Source: Hephaestia caeni (GTDB taxonomy: Bacteria; Pseudomonadota; Alphaproteobacteria; Sphingomonadales; Sphingomonadaceae). Taken from it: a stretch of 64,000 nt of DNA. Positions 17,306 to 26,270 of the stretch are shown one piece after another. The stretch is taken from contig NZ_QXDC01000002.1 of NCBI RefSeq assembly GCF_003550065.1, positions 1,236,260 to 1,300,259 of the forward strand, given 5' to 3'. Made by a program: the position numbers and the translations under genes. The notes beneath the pieces are model-generated. The model saw only the letters and a program-made list of their open reading frames with translations. It was not told the DNA's origin and made no database searches. The stretch's first letter is position 1; each line of letters begins with the position of its first letter.

Positions 17306-18688
17306 ATGGCCGCTTCCCCGCAACCCGCGCGTTATCGCCCCGCCACCGCTATCCTCGATCTCGGCGACAGCTTCTACGATCCGGTCGAGGCGGCGCGCTT
17401 TCCCGACACGCGGCTGCGCTTCCGCAACGATCGCGCGGCGGCGAGCGTGGGGCTGGATGCGCTGGGCGACGCCGAATGGATCCGCCATTTCGGGCGGTTC
17501 GAGCCCCTGTCCGACAATCTGTCCGCGCCGCTCGCGCTGCGTTATCACGGCCACCAGTTCCGCAATTACAACGCCGATATCGGCGACGGCCGCGGCTTCC
17601 TGTTCGCGCAGCTTCGCGATGATCGCGGGCGGCTGATGGATCTCGGCACCAAGGGATCGGGACAGACCCCATACAGCCGCTTCGGCGATGGGCGGCTGAC
17701 GTTGAAGGGGGGCTTGCGCGAAGTGCTGGCGACCGAAATGCTCGAGGCACTGGGGGTCGAGACATCGCGCAGCTTCTCGCTGATCGAGACCGGTGAGGCG
17801 CTGACGCGCGGCGACGAGCCTTCCCCCACCCGGTCGTCGGTGCTGGTGCGGCTCAGCCACGGCCATATCCGCATCGGCAGCTTCCAGCGGCTCGCCTTCC
17901 TGCGCGACGACGAGGGGCTGCGCGCGCTGACCCTCTATGTGCTGCGCCATTATTACGGCGAGGACGCGGGCGACGATGCCCCGGTGCGGCTGCTCGATCA
18001 CGTCGTCCGCCGCACTGCGCGGCTCGCGGCCAGTTATATGGCGGCGGGGTTCGTCCACGGCGTGCTCAATTCGGACAATATCAACGTCACCGGCGAGAGT
18101 TTCGATTACGGCCCCTGGCGCTTCAACCCGACGTGGAACCCCGGCTTCACCGCGGCCTATTTCGACCATGCCGGGCTCTACGCCTTCGGCCGCCAGCCCG
18201 AGGCGATCCACTGGGATGCCGCGCAGCTCGCCGTATCGCTGCGCGCCCTGAGCGAGGCCGAACCGCTGATCGCGGTGCTCGACGGCTTCGGCGATCATTA
18301 TCAGCGCGCGGTGACCGAGGCATTGCTGTGGCGGCTTGGCGTGCGCCCCCGCGGCGACGTGGAGGATGCAGCGCTGATCACCGCGATGGAAAAGGCGCTC
18401 CACGCCGCCGACACCCCGATCGATCGCTTCTTCTTCGATGCCTTCGGCGGCGCACTGCCCGACGCGGCGCCTTATACCGGCGCGGCGTTCGCCGACCTGC
18501 GCGGCCGTCTGTCGGGCTATACGCCGCGCGCGGCGCGCGACCATGCTTATTGGCGAGGGACGCCCTGTTCGATGCTGATCGACGAGGTCGAGGCGATCTG
18601 GGCCGCGATCGACACGCGCGACGACTGGCGCCCGTTCAACGCGAAGATCGTCGCGATCCGGGAAATGGGCGCCGCGCTGGCCGGCTGA
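17306..18688 (+). CDS. selO: SelO/YdiU protein adenylyltransferase
   Basis: 460 residues from this ATG, or 473 from the ATG at 17267. SelO is a pseudokinase that AMPylates proteins. Visible are LRYHGHQFRNYNADIGDGRGF, DLGTKGSGQTPYSRFGDGR (about 120), and the inverted active site GVLNSDNINVTGESFDYGP near 260. The end lacks the C-terminal Cys/Sec motif of some homologues. The upstream ATG at 17267 would overlap the start codon of the divergent hydrolase and has no ribosome-binding site, so I prefer the internal start, though neither has a clear one. astD follows after 66 bp. Confidence 0.9.
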   Translation: MAASPQPARYRPATAILDLGDSFYDPVEAARFPDTRLRFRNDRAAASVGLDALGDAEWIRHFGRFEPLSDNLSAPLALRYHGHQFRNYNADIGDGRGFLFAQLRDDRGRLMDLGTKGSGQTPYSRFGDGRLTLKGGLREVLATEMLEALGVETSRSFSLIETGEALTRGDEPSPTRSSVLVRLSHGHIRIGSFQRLAFLRDDEGLRALTLYVLRHYYGEDAGDDAPVRLLDHVVRRTARLAASYMAAGFVHGVLNSDNINVTGESFDYGPWRFNPTWNPGFTAAYFDHAGLYAFGRQPEAIHWDAAQLAVSLRALSEAEPLIAVLDGFGDHYQRAVTEALLWRLGVRPRGDVEDAALITAMEKALHAADTPIDRFFFDAFGGALPDAAPYTGAAFADLRGRLSGYTPRAARDHAYWRGTPCSMLIDEVEAIWAAIDTRDDWRPFNAKIVAIREMGAALAG

Positions 18689-18754
18689 GCGGTGTGGCAA
18701 AGCCGCGCGAAATCGGGCAAGAGCAAGCGCAGGGGGAAGGAACCAAGCAACCTT

Positions 18755-20164
18755 ATGGCCGACATCATTTCCACCGAGCCCGCGACCGGTGCGGAACTCT
18801 GGCGCCACCCGGTCAGCGACGTCGATGCCGAGGTCGCGCGTGCCCGCGAAAGCTGGGCCGAATGGGCCGCGCGCCCGCTCGCCAACCGGGTCGAGACGCT
18901 GCGCCGGTTCGCCAATGTGGTTCGCTCGAAGCACGAGGCCTTCGCCGATACGATCGCCCGCGAAACCGGCAAGCCCCTGTGGGAATCGCGCACCGAGGTC
19001 GATACCGTGATCGCCAAGGTCGATATCTCGGCCAAGGCCTATGCCGATCGCACCTCGCAGCGCCGGCTGGACGCGCAGATGGGATCGCGGATGGCGCTGC
19101 GCCACAAGCCGCACGGCGTGCTCGCGGTGCTCGGCCCATACAATTTCCCCGCGCATCTGCCCAACGGCCACATCGTGCCCGCGCTGATCGCGGGCAACGC
19201 CGTGGTCTTCAAGCCCTCCGAAAAGACCCCGGCCTCGGGCGATTTCCTCGTCAAATGCTATCACGAGGCGGGCGTGCCCGAAGGCTGCGCGCGGCTGGTG
19301 GTCGGCGGCCCGGCGGAAGGCAAGGCGCTGGCCGCGCACGACGGGATCGACGGGCTGCTTTTCACCGGATCGGCACGCACCGGCATCGCGCTCAACCGCC
19401 AGTTCGCCGATCGGCCGGAGAAGATCCTCGCGCTGGAGATGGGCGGCAACAACCCGATCATCGTCTGGGAGACGCCCGATCTCCATTCCGCGGCGACGCT
19501 GATCGTCCAGTCGGCGTTCACGACCGCGGGGCAGCGCTGCACCGCCGCACGCCGCCTGATCGTCGACGAAAAGCTCTACGAACCGCTGATCGAGACGCTC
19601 AACAAGCTCGTCGGGCGGCTCATCGTCGGCGAGCCCCACGCCGATCCCGCACCGTTCATGGGGTGCGTGATCGACAATGAAGCCGCCGACCAGCTTACCG
19701 AAAGCTTCCTCGCGCTGATGATGCGCGGCGGCCATCCGATCCGCCACCTCGAACGCCCGATCGACGACCGGCCCTTCCTCAGCCCGGCGCTGATCGACAC
19801 CACCGACATGGCCGAGCGGCCCGATATCGAGCTGTTCGGCCCGATCCTCCAGGTCATCCGCGCGCACGATTTCGACGCCGCGATCGCGGAGGCGAACAAC
19901 ACGCGCTACGGCCTGTCGGCCTCGCTGATCAGCCAGAATCCCGCGCTCTACAACCGCTTCTGGGCGAATGCGCGCGCCGGCATCGTCAATTGGAACAAGC
20001 CCACCAACGGCGCCTCGTCGGCGGCGCCCTTCGGCGGTATCGGCTGGTCGGGCAACCACCGCCCCAGCGCCTATTATGCCGCCGATTATTGCGCCTATCC
20101 GGTCGTCTCAAGCGAGGCCGATCAGGCCCGCGCCCTGATCGGGATCGGGCTACGCGACGGGTGA
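18755..20164 (+). CDS. astD: N-succinylglutamate 5-semialdehyde dehydrogenase
   Basis: 469 residues from the ATG that follows AGGGGGAAGG; the frame is open further upstream but with non-family residues. It oxidises succinylglutamate semialdehyde to succinylglutamate in the arginine succinyltransferase pathway. Aldehyde-dehydrogenase features: GPYNFPAHLPNGHIVPALIAGN (about 130-150, shown as GPYNFPAHLPNGHI), LFTGSARTG, LEMGGNNPIIV with the catalytic Glu, and GQRCTAARR with the catalytic Cys. GPYNFPAHLPNGHI is characteristic of AstD. astA and astB are 18 kb away in this window. Confidence 0.92.
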   Translation: MADIISTEPATGAELWRHPVSDVDAEVARARESWAEWAARPLANRVETLRRFANVVRSKHEAFADTIARETGKPLWESRTEVDTVIAKVDISAKAYADRTSQRRLDAQMGSRMALRHKPHGVLAVLGPYNFPAHLPNGHIVPALIAGNAVVFKPSEKTPASGDFLVKCYHEAGVPEGCARLVVGGPAEGKALAAHDGIDGLLFTGSARTGIALNRQFADRPEKILALEMGGNNPIIVWETPDLHSAATLIVQSAFTTAGQRCTAARRLIVDEKLYEPLIETLNKLVGRLIVGEPHADPAPFMGCVIDNEAADQLTESFLALMMRGGHPIRHLERPIDDRPFLSPALIDTTDMAERPDIELFGPILQVIRAHDFDAAIAEANNTRYGLSASLISQNPALYNRFWANARAGIVNWNKPTNGASSAAPFGGIGWSGNHRPSAYYAADYCAYPVVSSEADQARALIGIGLRDG

Positions 20165-20170
20165 GTCTCC

Positions 20171-20260
20171 TCATCACCCCGGACTTGTTCCGGGGTCCAA
20201 CGTGCCTCATGTGCCGACGCTCGTGGAGAGTTGGATGCCGGAACAAGTCTGGCATGACGG
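20171..20260. repeat. bipartite palindromic intergenic repeat
   Basis: TCATCACCCCGGACTTGTTC-CGGGGTCCAA (20171-20200) faces GTTGGATGCCGGAACAAG-TCTGGCATGACGG (20230-20260). Same family as 10.3 and 23.4 kb. The two halves carry different inner stems (CCCCGG and TGCCGG), so they are not simple reverse complements of each other. Confidence 0.93.
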
Positions 20261-20340
20261 GTGGTCTGCAAGCATAGCCTTCCCACACATAACGAATCGC
20301 AGCCTCGCCAATCACACCCCCTTGGTCTAGCAGCGCCGCA

Positions 20341-21465
20341 ATGTCGCTCCTCGCCCCCTACCACGCCGATCTCGATCGGCTCGCCGCCGCTAACCGGCGC
20401 CGCGCCCTGCAGCCACGCACGGGAGCAGATTTCTCGTCCAATGATTATCTCGGGCTCGCCGACAGCGCGGCGCTTGCCGATGCGGCGCGCGCGGCGCTGG
20501 CGCGCGGCGTGCCGGTGGGGTCGGGCGGGTCACGCCTGCTGCGCGGCAACCATGCTGAGCACGAAGCGCTCGAAGCCGAGGCGGCGCAACGGTTCGGCGC
20601 CGAGGCCGCCTTGTTCTTCGCCACCGGCTATGCCGCCAATGTCGCGCTGCTCTCGGCACTGCCGCAAACCGGCGACCGCATTTTCCACGACGCGCTGATC
20701 CACGCCAGCGCGCATGACGGAATGCGGCTCGCGCGCTGCGATGCGCAGCCCGTGCCGCACAACGATGCTGATGCCGTTGCCGATGCGATCGCCGCGTGGC
20801 GGCACGCGGGCGGCACCGGGCGCCCGTGGATCGTCGTCGAAAGCCTCTACAGCATGGACGGCGACCGCGCACCGATCGCCGCGCTCGCCGAAATCGCAGA
20901 TGCGAACGGCGGCTTCCTCGTCATCGACGAGGCGCACGCGACCGGGGTGTTCGGCGCGCACGGCCGCGGGCTCGCCGAAGGGTTCGAGGGGCGCGAGAAC
21001 GTCATCACACTCCACACTTTCGGCAAGGCGCTGGGCACCGAGGGCGCGTTGCTGTGCCTGCCGCGCGTGCTCGCCGATTTCCTGATCAACCGCGGGCGCG
21101 GGTTCATCTTCTCGACCGCGCCCTCGCCGCTGATCGCCGCCGTCGGGCGCGCGGCGCTGCGGCTTGCCTGCGACAATCCCGCGCCGCGCGCGCGGCTGGC
21201 GGCGCTGATCGGCTACGCGCAGGATCGGCTCGCACGCCACGGCGCGGTGGCGTCGGGATCGCAGATAATGCCGCTGATTCTCGGCGACGACGCGACGACG
21301 ATGCGCGCCGCCGGGGCGCTACAAGCGAGCGGACTCGATGTGCGCGGCATCCGCCCGCCGACCGTACCCGCCAGCACCGCGCGGCTCAGGATCAGCATCA
21401 CGCTCAACGTCGACGACGCCGCGATCGATCGGCTCGACGCCGCACTAGCAGAGGCGCTGGCATGA
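20341..21465 (+). CDS. bioF: 8-amino-7-oxononanoate synthase
   Basis: 374 residues. This PLP enzyme joins pimeloyl-thioester and L-alanine, the first committed step of biotin-ring assembly. Seen are FSSNDYLGLADS (about 30), GSGGSRLLRGNHAEHEALE, VIDEAHATGVFGAHGRG (PLP-binding Asp and His), and the lysine region LHTFGKALGTEGA. First gene of bioF-bioD-bioA, all with 4-base ATGA overlaps. No bioB or bioC is in the window, and no clear BioR-type operator was found upstream. Confidence 0.95.
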   Translation: MSLLAPYHADLDRLAAANRRRALQPRTGADFSSNDYLGLADSAALADAARAALARGVPVGSGGSRLLRGNHAEHEALEAEAAQRFGAEAALFFATGYAANVALLSALPQTGDRIFHDALIHASAHDGMRLARCDAQPVPHNDADAVADAIAAWRHAGGTGRPWIVVESLYSMDGDRAPIAALAEIADANGGFLVIDEAHATGVFGAHGRGLAEGFEGRENVITLHTFGKALGTEGALLCLPRVLADFLINRGRGFIFSTAPSPLIAAVGRAALRLACDNPAPRARLAALIGYAQDRLARHGAVASGSQIMPLILGDDATTMRAAGALQASGLDVRGIRPPTVPASTARLRISITLNVDDAAIDRLDAALAEALA

Positions 21466-22088
21466 CCCGTCGGTTCGTCGTCACCGGCACCGATACCGAC
21501 ATCGGCAAGAGCGTGTTCGCCGCCGGGCTCGTCCGCCTGCTGGGCGGCGTTTACTGGAAACCTGTGCAGGCAGGCGTCGACGGCGGCACCGATTCGACGC
21601 GCGTCGCTGCGCTCGCGGCGCTGCCGCCGGAGCGGGTTCTCCCCGAAGGCTATCGGCTGAACACCCCTTGCTCGCCGCATGCCGCCGCCGCGATCGACGG
21701 CGTGACGATCGACCCCGATCGGCTCGATCCGCCCGCGACCGACCGCCCGCTCATCATCGAAGGCGCGGGCGGCGCCCTGGTGCCGCTGACGCCGACGCTG
21801 CTATACGCGGATCTGTTCGCGCGCTGGCACGAACCGATGATCGTCGTCGCCACCACCGCGCTCGGCACGATCAACCACAGCCTGCTGACGATCGAGGCGC
21901 TGCGCCACCGCGGCGTGCCCATCCACGGCATCGCCTTCATCGGCGACGACGTGCCCGAAAGCGAACGCATCATCTGCGCGATCGGCAAGGTGAAGCATCT
22001 CGGCCGCCTCCCCCGGCTCGATCCGCTGACCTCCGACACGCTCGCCGTCGCCTTCGCGGCCGCCTTCCACACAGAGGATTTCGCATGA
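21462..22088 (+). CDS. bioD: dethiobiotin synthetase
   Basis: 208 residues. It forms dethiobiotin from 7,8-diaminononanoate, CO2 and ATP. The N-terminal P-loop variant VTGTDTDIGKSVFAAGL is diagnostic (residues 7-23). KPVQAG holds the catalytic lysine. EGAGGALVPL is the Mg2+-binding region. The substrate loop NTPCSPHAAA follows near residue 68. ATG overlaps the bioF stop (ATGA), and its own stop overlaps bioA. Confidence 0.95.
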   Translation: MTRRFVVTGTDTDIGKSVFAAGLVRLLGGVYWKPVQAGVDGGTDSTRVAALAALPPERVLPEGYRLNTPCSPHAAAAIDGVTIDPDRLDPPATDRPLIIEGAGGALVPLTPTLLYADLFARWHEPMIVVATTALGTINHSLLTIEALRHRGVPIHGIAFIGDDVPESERIICAIGKVKHLGRLPRLDPLTSDTLAVAFAAAFHTEDFA

Positions 22089-23344
22089 CCTCGCCCGTCT
22101 GGCACCCCTTCACTCAGCACGGGCTCGGCGAACCGATCCCCACCGTCATCCGCACCGAGGGCGTCGCGCTGCACACCGCCGACGGCGCGCGCATCGTCGA
22201 TGCGATCTCATCGTGGTGGGTGACGACGCACGGCCACCGCCAACCCGCGATCATGGCCGCGATCGCCGAGGCGACCCAAAGCCTCGACCAGATCATCTTC
22301 GCGGGCTGGACGCACGAACCCGCCGAGACGGTGGCGGCCGCGCTCGTCGACATGATGCCCGCGCCGCTCGCGCACGTCTTTTATTCGGACAGCGGCTCGA
22401 CCAGCGTCGAGGTCGCGATCAAGATGGCCCTCGGCTTCTGGCTCAATACGAACCGCCCACGCAGCCGGATCGCGGTACTCGAGGGCAGCTATCACGGCGA
22501 CACGGTTGGCGGGATGTCGCTCGGCGAGCGCGGGGTGTTCAACCGCGCCTATGCGCCGTTGCTGTTCGAGGTCGAGACGCTGCCCTTCCCCGAAGCGGGC
22601 GCCGAACAGGCGACGCTCGACGCGCTCGAATCGCTGGCCCGTGCCGCCGATCCGCTGGCCGCGCTGATCGTCGAGCCGTTGCTGCTCGGCGCGGGCGGGA
22701 TGCGGATCTACACGCCCGAGGTGCTGGCCGAGATGCGCGCAATCTGCACCCGCCACGATGTGCTGCTGATCGCCGACGAGGTGATGACCGGCTGGGGCCG
22801 CACCGGCAGCCTGCTCGCGTGCGATCAGGCCGGCGTCGTGCCCGACATATTGTGCCTGTCGAAAGGGTTGACCGGCGGCGCCGTGCCGCTGGCCGTGACG
22901 ATGGCGACGCCCGCGATCTTCGAGGCGCACCTCTCCGACGATCGCGCGCGGATGTTCTTCCATTCGTCGAGCTACACCGCCAATCCGATCGCCTGCGCGG
23001 CGGCACGCGCCAATCTGGCGATCTGGCGCGACGAACCCGTGCTCGACGGAATCGCCGATCTGTCGCGGCGCCAGCGCGCGCGCCATGCGCCGCTCGCAGA
23101 CCAGCCGATGTTCCGCAATGTCCGCCAGCTCGGCACCGTCACCGCGCTCGAACTCGCCGATCCGCATAGCGACTATCTCTCCGCGCTGGGCCCTGCACTG
23201 ATGCGCTTCTTCATCGATCGCGGCGTGCTGCTGCGGCCGCTCGGCAACACGATCTACGTCATGCCGCCTTATTGCATCGACGATGCCGATCTCGATCTCG
23301 TCTACGGCCTGATCGCCGAGGCGGGCGCGCGCTTCGGCCACTGA
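22085..23344 (+). CDS. bioA: adenosylmethionine-8-amino-7-oxononanoate aminotransferase
   Basis: 419 residues, class III PLP aminotransferase. It uses S-adenosylmethionine as amino donor to make 7,8-diaminononanoate. Diagnostic are VWHPFTQH at the N-terminus, the SSWWVTTHGHRQPAI segment, YSDSGSTSVEVAIKMA, SYHGDTVGGMS, the aspartate in LLIADEVMTGWGRTG, and the PLP lysine in CLSKGLTGG. Last gene of the overlapping bioFDA operon. Confidence 0.96.
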   Translation: MTSPVWHPFTQHGLGEPIPTVIRTEGVALHTADGARIVDAISSWWVTTHGHRQPAIMAAIAEATQSLDQIIFAGWTHEPAETVAAALVDMMPAPLAHVFYSDSGSTSVEVAIKMALGFWLNTNRPRSRIAVLEGSYHGDTVGGMSLGERGVFNRAYAPLLFEVETLPFPEAGAEQATLDALESLARAADPLAALIVEPLLLGAGGMRIYTPEVLAEMRAICTRHDVLLIADEVMTGWGRTGSLLACDQAGVVPDILCLSKGLTGGAVPLAVTMATPAIFEAHLSDDRARMFFHSSSYTANPIACAAARANLAIWRDEPVLDGIADLSRRQRARHAPLADQPMFRNVRQLGTVTALELADPHSDYLSALGPALMRFFIDRGVLLRPLGNTIYVMPPYCIDDADLDLVYGLIAEAGARFGH

Positions 23345-23360
23345 GGGCATATTTACCCTC

Positions 23361-23450
23361 CGTCATGCCGGACTTGTTCCGGCATCCAAACTTCAGCACG
23401 CGATGACATGCAGTTGGAAAGTTGGACCCCGGAACGAGTCCGGGGTGACG
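23361..23450. repeat. bipartite palindromic intergenic repeat
   Basis: CGTCATGCCGGACTTGTTCC-GGCATCCAA (23361-23389) and GTTGGACCCCGGAACGAG-TCCGGGGTGACG (23421-23450), facing each other 31 bp apart, right after bioA. Close copy of the element at 20.2 kb. Confidence 0.93.
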
Positions 23451-23537
23451 GAAAGACGATGCACTGCCGTGAATCGCGTCGTTGCCGTTTTCGGGCACAG
23501 GCCTTAAGCGCGTTGGCCGCTCTTTCCCGGAGTTCCG

Positions 23538-24767
23538 ATGCGCTTTCCCAATCGCGCCATACCGATCGTGCTGGCCGCCGTCGTCGTCGACGTGATCGGC
23601 TTCGGGATCATCATGCCCGTGCTGCCCGAGCTGATCACGCATCTGGGCCATGTCGATCTGGAGGAGGCGACGCGGGTCGCCGGCTGGCTGCTCGCGGTGT
23701 TCGCGATCGCGCAGTTCGTCGCGGGCCCGATCGTCGGCAACCTCGGCGACCGGTTCGGCCGGCGCCCGATCCTGATCATCTCGATGGTCGCCTTTGCGAT
23801 CGATTATGCGATCACCGCCGCCGCGCCGACGCTCGCCTGGCTGTTCGTCGGGCGCATCATCGCGGGCGCCACCGGCGCGATCTACGGCCCGGCCGGCGCG
23901 GTGATCGCCGACGTCAGCCCGCCCGAAAAGCGCGCGGCGGCCTTCGGGCTGCTCGGTGCGGCGTTTGGGATCGGCTTCATCATCGGCCCGGCGCTGGGCG
24001 GCCTCGTCGCGACGCTGGGGCCGCGCGCGCCCTTCATCGCCGCCGCGATCCTCGCCGGGCTGAACGCGATGGCGATGCTGTTCCTGCTCCCCGAGACGCT
24101 CGACGCCGCCCACCGCCGCCCGTTCCGCCTGCGCGACGCGCACGTCATCGGCGCCTTCCGGCCGCTGTTCGAGGCGGGGCGCGCGGGGCCGCTGCTGCTT
24201 GCCTGGTTCCTGTGGCAAGTGGGCGGCATGGTCTATCCCGCCACCTGGGCATTTTGGGCCGCGATCCGCTTCGGCTGGGATGCGACCGCGATCGGGCTCA
24301 GCCTTGCCTGGGTCGGCCTGCTCACCGCGATCGTGCAATTGGTACTGACCGGCAATGTGGTGGCGCGGCTCGGCGAGCGCCGCGCCGCGATCCTGGGCCT
24401 TGCGTGCGCGGCTTCGTGCCTGATCGCTTATGCCTTCGCGACCGAGGGCTGGCAGGTGTACGCGTTCTTCCTCGTCGGCGCGTTCGGCGCGTTCGCCTAT
24501 CCCGCGCTCAGCGGCATCCTGTCGCGGATGGTCGATGCCAGCCGGCAGGGTGCGCTCCAGGGCGGGATCGGCAGCATGAACAGCGTCGCGGCGATCGCGG
24601 GGCCGTTGCTGGCCGCGCAGTCGCTCGCCTGGGGCACACGCAACGGCTTCGACGGCGCCGCGTTCATCGTCGCGGGCGGGTTAATGGCCGCCGCGATGCT
24701 TATCATCTGGCTATTGGTTCCCCATGTTCCGGCTGTACCCTCAACCGAACCGGAGCCCGCCGCATGA
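23538..24767 (+). CDS. MFS transporter of the TetA/multidrug type
   Basis: 409 residues and 12 hydrophobic helices. The loop 2-3 motif [14 protein letters not shown] (about 74-87) and the helix-5 proline/glycine-rich [19 protein letters not shown] (motif C of drug antiporters, about 138-156) point to a drug:H+ exporter of the 12-TM TetA/DHA1 group. The substrate is unknown, and tetracycline resistance should not be assumed. Stop overlaps the GST start (ATGA), so the two are translated together. Confidence 0.88.
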   Translation: MRFPNRAIPIVLAAVVVDVIGFGIIMPVLPELITHLGHVDLEEATRVAGWLLAVFAIAQFVAGPIVGNLGDRFGRRPILIISMVAFAIDYAITAAAPTLAWLFVGRIIAGATGAIYGPAGAVIADVSPPEKRAAAFGLLGAAFGIGFIIGPALGGLVATLGPRAPFIAAAILAGLNAMAMLFLLPETLDAAHRRPFRLRDAHVIGAFRPLFEAGRAGPLLLAWFLWQVGGMVYPATWAFWAAIRFGWDATAIGLSLAWVGLLTAIVQLVLTGNVVARLGERRAAILGLACAASCLIAYAFATEGWQVYAFFLVGAFGAFAYPALSGILSRMVDASRQGALQGGIGSMNSVAAIAGPLLAAQSLAWGTRNGFDGAAFIVAGGLMAAAMLIIWLLVPHVPAVPSTEPEPAA

Positions 24768-25459
24768 TCGATCTGCACTATTGGCCCACGCCCAACGGGC
24801 ACAAGATCACGCTGTTCCTGGAGGAAACCGGGCTCGATTACCGGATTGTGCCGGTCAACATCGGCGCCGGCGATCAGTTCAAACCCGATTTCCTCGCCAT
24901 CGCGCCCAACAACCGGATGCCCGCGATCGTCGATCACGATCCTGCCGATGGCGGCGCCCCTGTCAGCGTGTTCGAATCGGGCGCGATCCTCGTCTATCTC
25001 GCCAACAAGACCGGCCGCTTCTTTGGAGAGACCCCGCGCGAGAAGATCGATACGATGCAGTGGCTGATGTGGCAGATGGGCGGGCTTGGCCCGATGGCGG
25101 GGCAGAACCATCATTTCAACCGCTACGCGTCCGAGCCGATCCCCTATGCGATCGATCGTTACGTCAAGGAAACCAACCGCCTCTACGGCGTGCTCGATCG
25201 GCGGTTGCGGGGCCGTGACTTCATCACCGGCACCTATTCGATCGCCGACATGGCCTGCTACCCGTGGATCGTGCCGCACGAAGCACAGCAGCAGGATTTG
25301 GACGATTTCCCCGATCTCAAGCGCTGGTTCGACGCGATCCGCGCGCGCCCCGCGACGATCGAGGCGTATCGCAAGGGCGAGGAAATCCGCCCCAGCGACG
25401 CACCGATGACCGACGAACAGAAGAAGATCCTGTTCGGCCAGACCGCGGCGAGCATCTGA
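24764..25459 (+). CDS. glutathione S-transferase, YfcG/Ure2-like
   Basis: 231 residues: an N-terminal thioredoxin-like domain and a C-terminal helical domain. The start DLHYWPTPNGHKITLFLEE with TPNG near residues 8-11 is typical of nu-class/YfcG disulfide-bond oxidoreductases rather than Ser/Tyr GSTs. N53-N-R-M-P-A and ESGAILVYLA form the glutathione site. SIADMACYPWI is the conserved N-capping helix motif. Coupled to the MFS gene by an ATGA overlap; joint detoxification (conjugation or redox plus export) is a reasonable inference. Confidence 0.9.
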   Translation: MIDLHYWPTPNGHKITLFLEETGLDYRIVPVNIGAGDQFKPDFLAIAPNNRMPAIVDHDPADGGAPVSVFESGAILVYLANKTGRFFGETPREKIDTMQWLMWQMGGLGPMAGQNHHFNRYASEPIPYAIDRYVKETNRLYGVLDRRLRGRDFITGTYSIADMACYPWIVPHEAQQQDLDDFPDLKRWFDAIRARPATIEAYRKGEEIRPSDAPMTDEQKKILFGQTAASI

Positions 25460-25554
25460 TCCACTGACGTGGATGCGGCCCCGGCCCGATCCCCCCCACC
25501 ACCCAAAGCATTATGCTGAATGGGTAGTGGGGAGAGGGAATGAGCCGGGGCCGC
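25457..25554. repeat. long GC-rich hairpin / dispersed repeat after the GST gene
   Basis: TGCGGCCCCGGC (25474-25485) pairs with GCCGGGGCCGCA (25543-25554), and inside it CCCACCACCC faces GGGTAGTGGGG with AGCATTATGCT at the tip, giving a nearly continuous hairpin of about 80 nt. The left 35 bases (25457-25491) match 53306-53340 at 31 of 35 positions. It may end transcription of the MFS-GST unit. The rest of the gap to 25674 shows no gene. Confidence 0.8.
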
Positions 25555-25674
25555 AATTCCTCCATTGCGACAATTTGCGACACTTTTGCCGCCGCCTGAC
25601 AAAGCGCTGCGACAGATGGCATGCAAACCCTCGATCAAGACGGCTGATCCGCCGCCATTTCGAGGGACAAGCAC

Positions 25675-26202
25675 ATGAGCAAGTTCGTTGTCGCCGGTCT
25701 GCTGGCCGGCACCCTGTTCGGCGGCGCCGCGCTCGCCGCCCAGGCGACCCCCGCGCCCGACGCGCAACCCCGCGCCCCGCGCGCGATGCCGAAGATCGAT
25801 ACCGACGGCAGCGGCACGATCAGCCGCGCCGAGATGCTCGCCGCCGCCGAGGCGCGGTTCGCGCGCCGCGACGCCAATGGCGACGGCCAGCTTTCGGGCG
25901 ACGAAATGCGCGCGCCGCACAAGCATCGGAGCCATCGCGGTCAGCGCGGGCATCGTGGCGGCCACCGCGGCCACGGCGACATGCTCAAGCATCTCGACAC
26001 CAACGGTGACGGCGTGGTGACGCGCGCCGAAGCCGAGGCGGCCGGCGCCACGCGCGCCGCGAAGCATTTCGACCGGATCGACGCCAACAAGGACGGCCGC
26101 GTCGACCAGGCCGAGGTCGCCCAGGTCCGCGCGCAGATGAAGGCGCGCTGGCAGCAGCGCAAGGCCGAGCGTCAGACGGCTCCCAAGCCTGCCGGCGAGT
26201 AA
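25675..26202 (+). CDS. secreted/periplasmic EF-hand protein
   Basis: 175 residues. Signal peptide KFVVAGLLAGTLFGGAALA with AxA-type cleavage near residue 22. Four EF-hand calcium loops follow: DTDGSGTISRAE (about 42), DANGDGQLSGDE (about 65), DTNGDGVVTRAE (about 106) and DANKDGRVDQAE (about 139), with a His/Arg-rich linker (HKHRSHRGQRGHRGG) in the middle. Probably a Ca2+-binding envelope protein. It lies directly ahead of a two-component system with a 68-bp gap, so they may be linked functionally; that is inference. Confidence 0.9.
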   Translation: MSKFVVAGLLAGTLFGGAALAAQATPAPDAQPRAPRAMPKIDTDGSGTISRAEMLAAAEARFARRDANGDGQLSGDEMRAPHKHRSHRGQRGHRGGHRGHGDMLKHLDTNGDGVVTRAEAEAAGATRAAKHFDRIDANKDGRVDQAEVAQVRAQMKARWQQRKAERQTAPKPAGE

Positions 26203-26270
26203 CCCACTCGCCGGTCGCCGGGCGGGTATTCCTCCACGCCCGCCCGGCATCTTCCCTTCGAGGGCGCGCT

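Noticed and set aside
16751..20059. 1102-codon open frame on the minus strand
   Set aside because: It lies antisense to selO and astD and through the hydrolase; composition is R/D/G/H-rich without motifs, as expected for a mirror frame in high-GC DNA.
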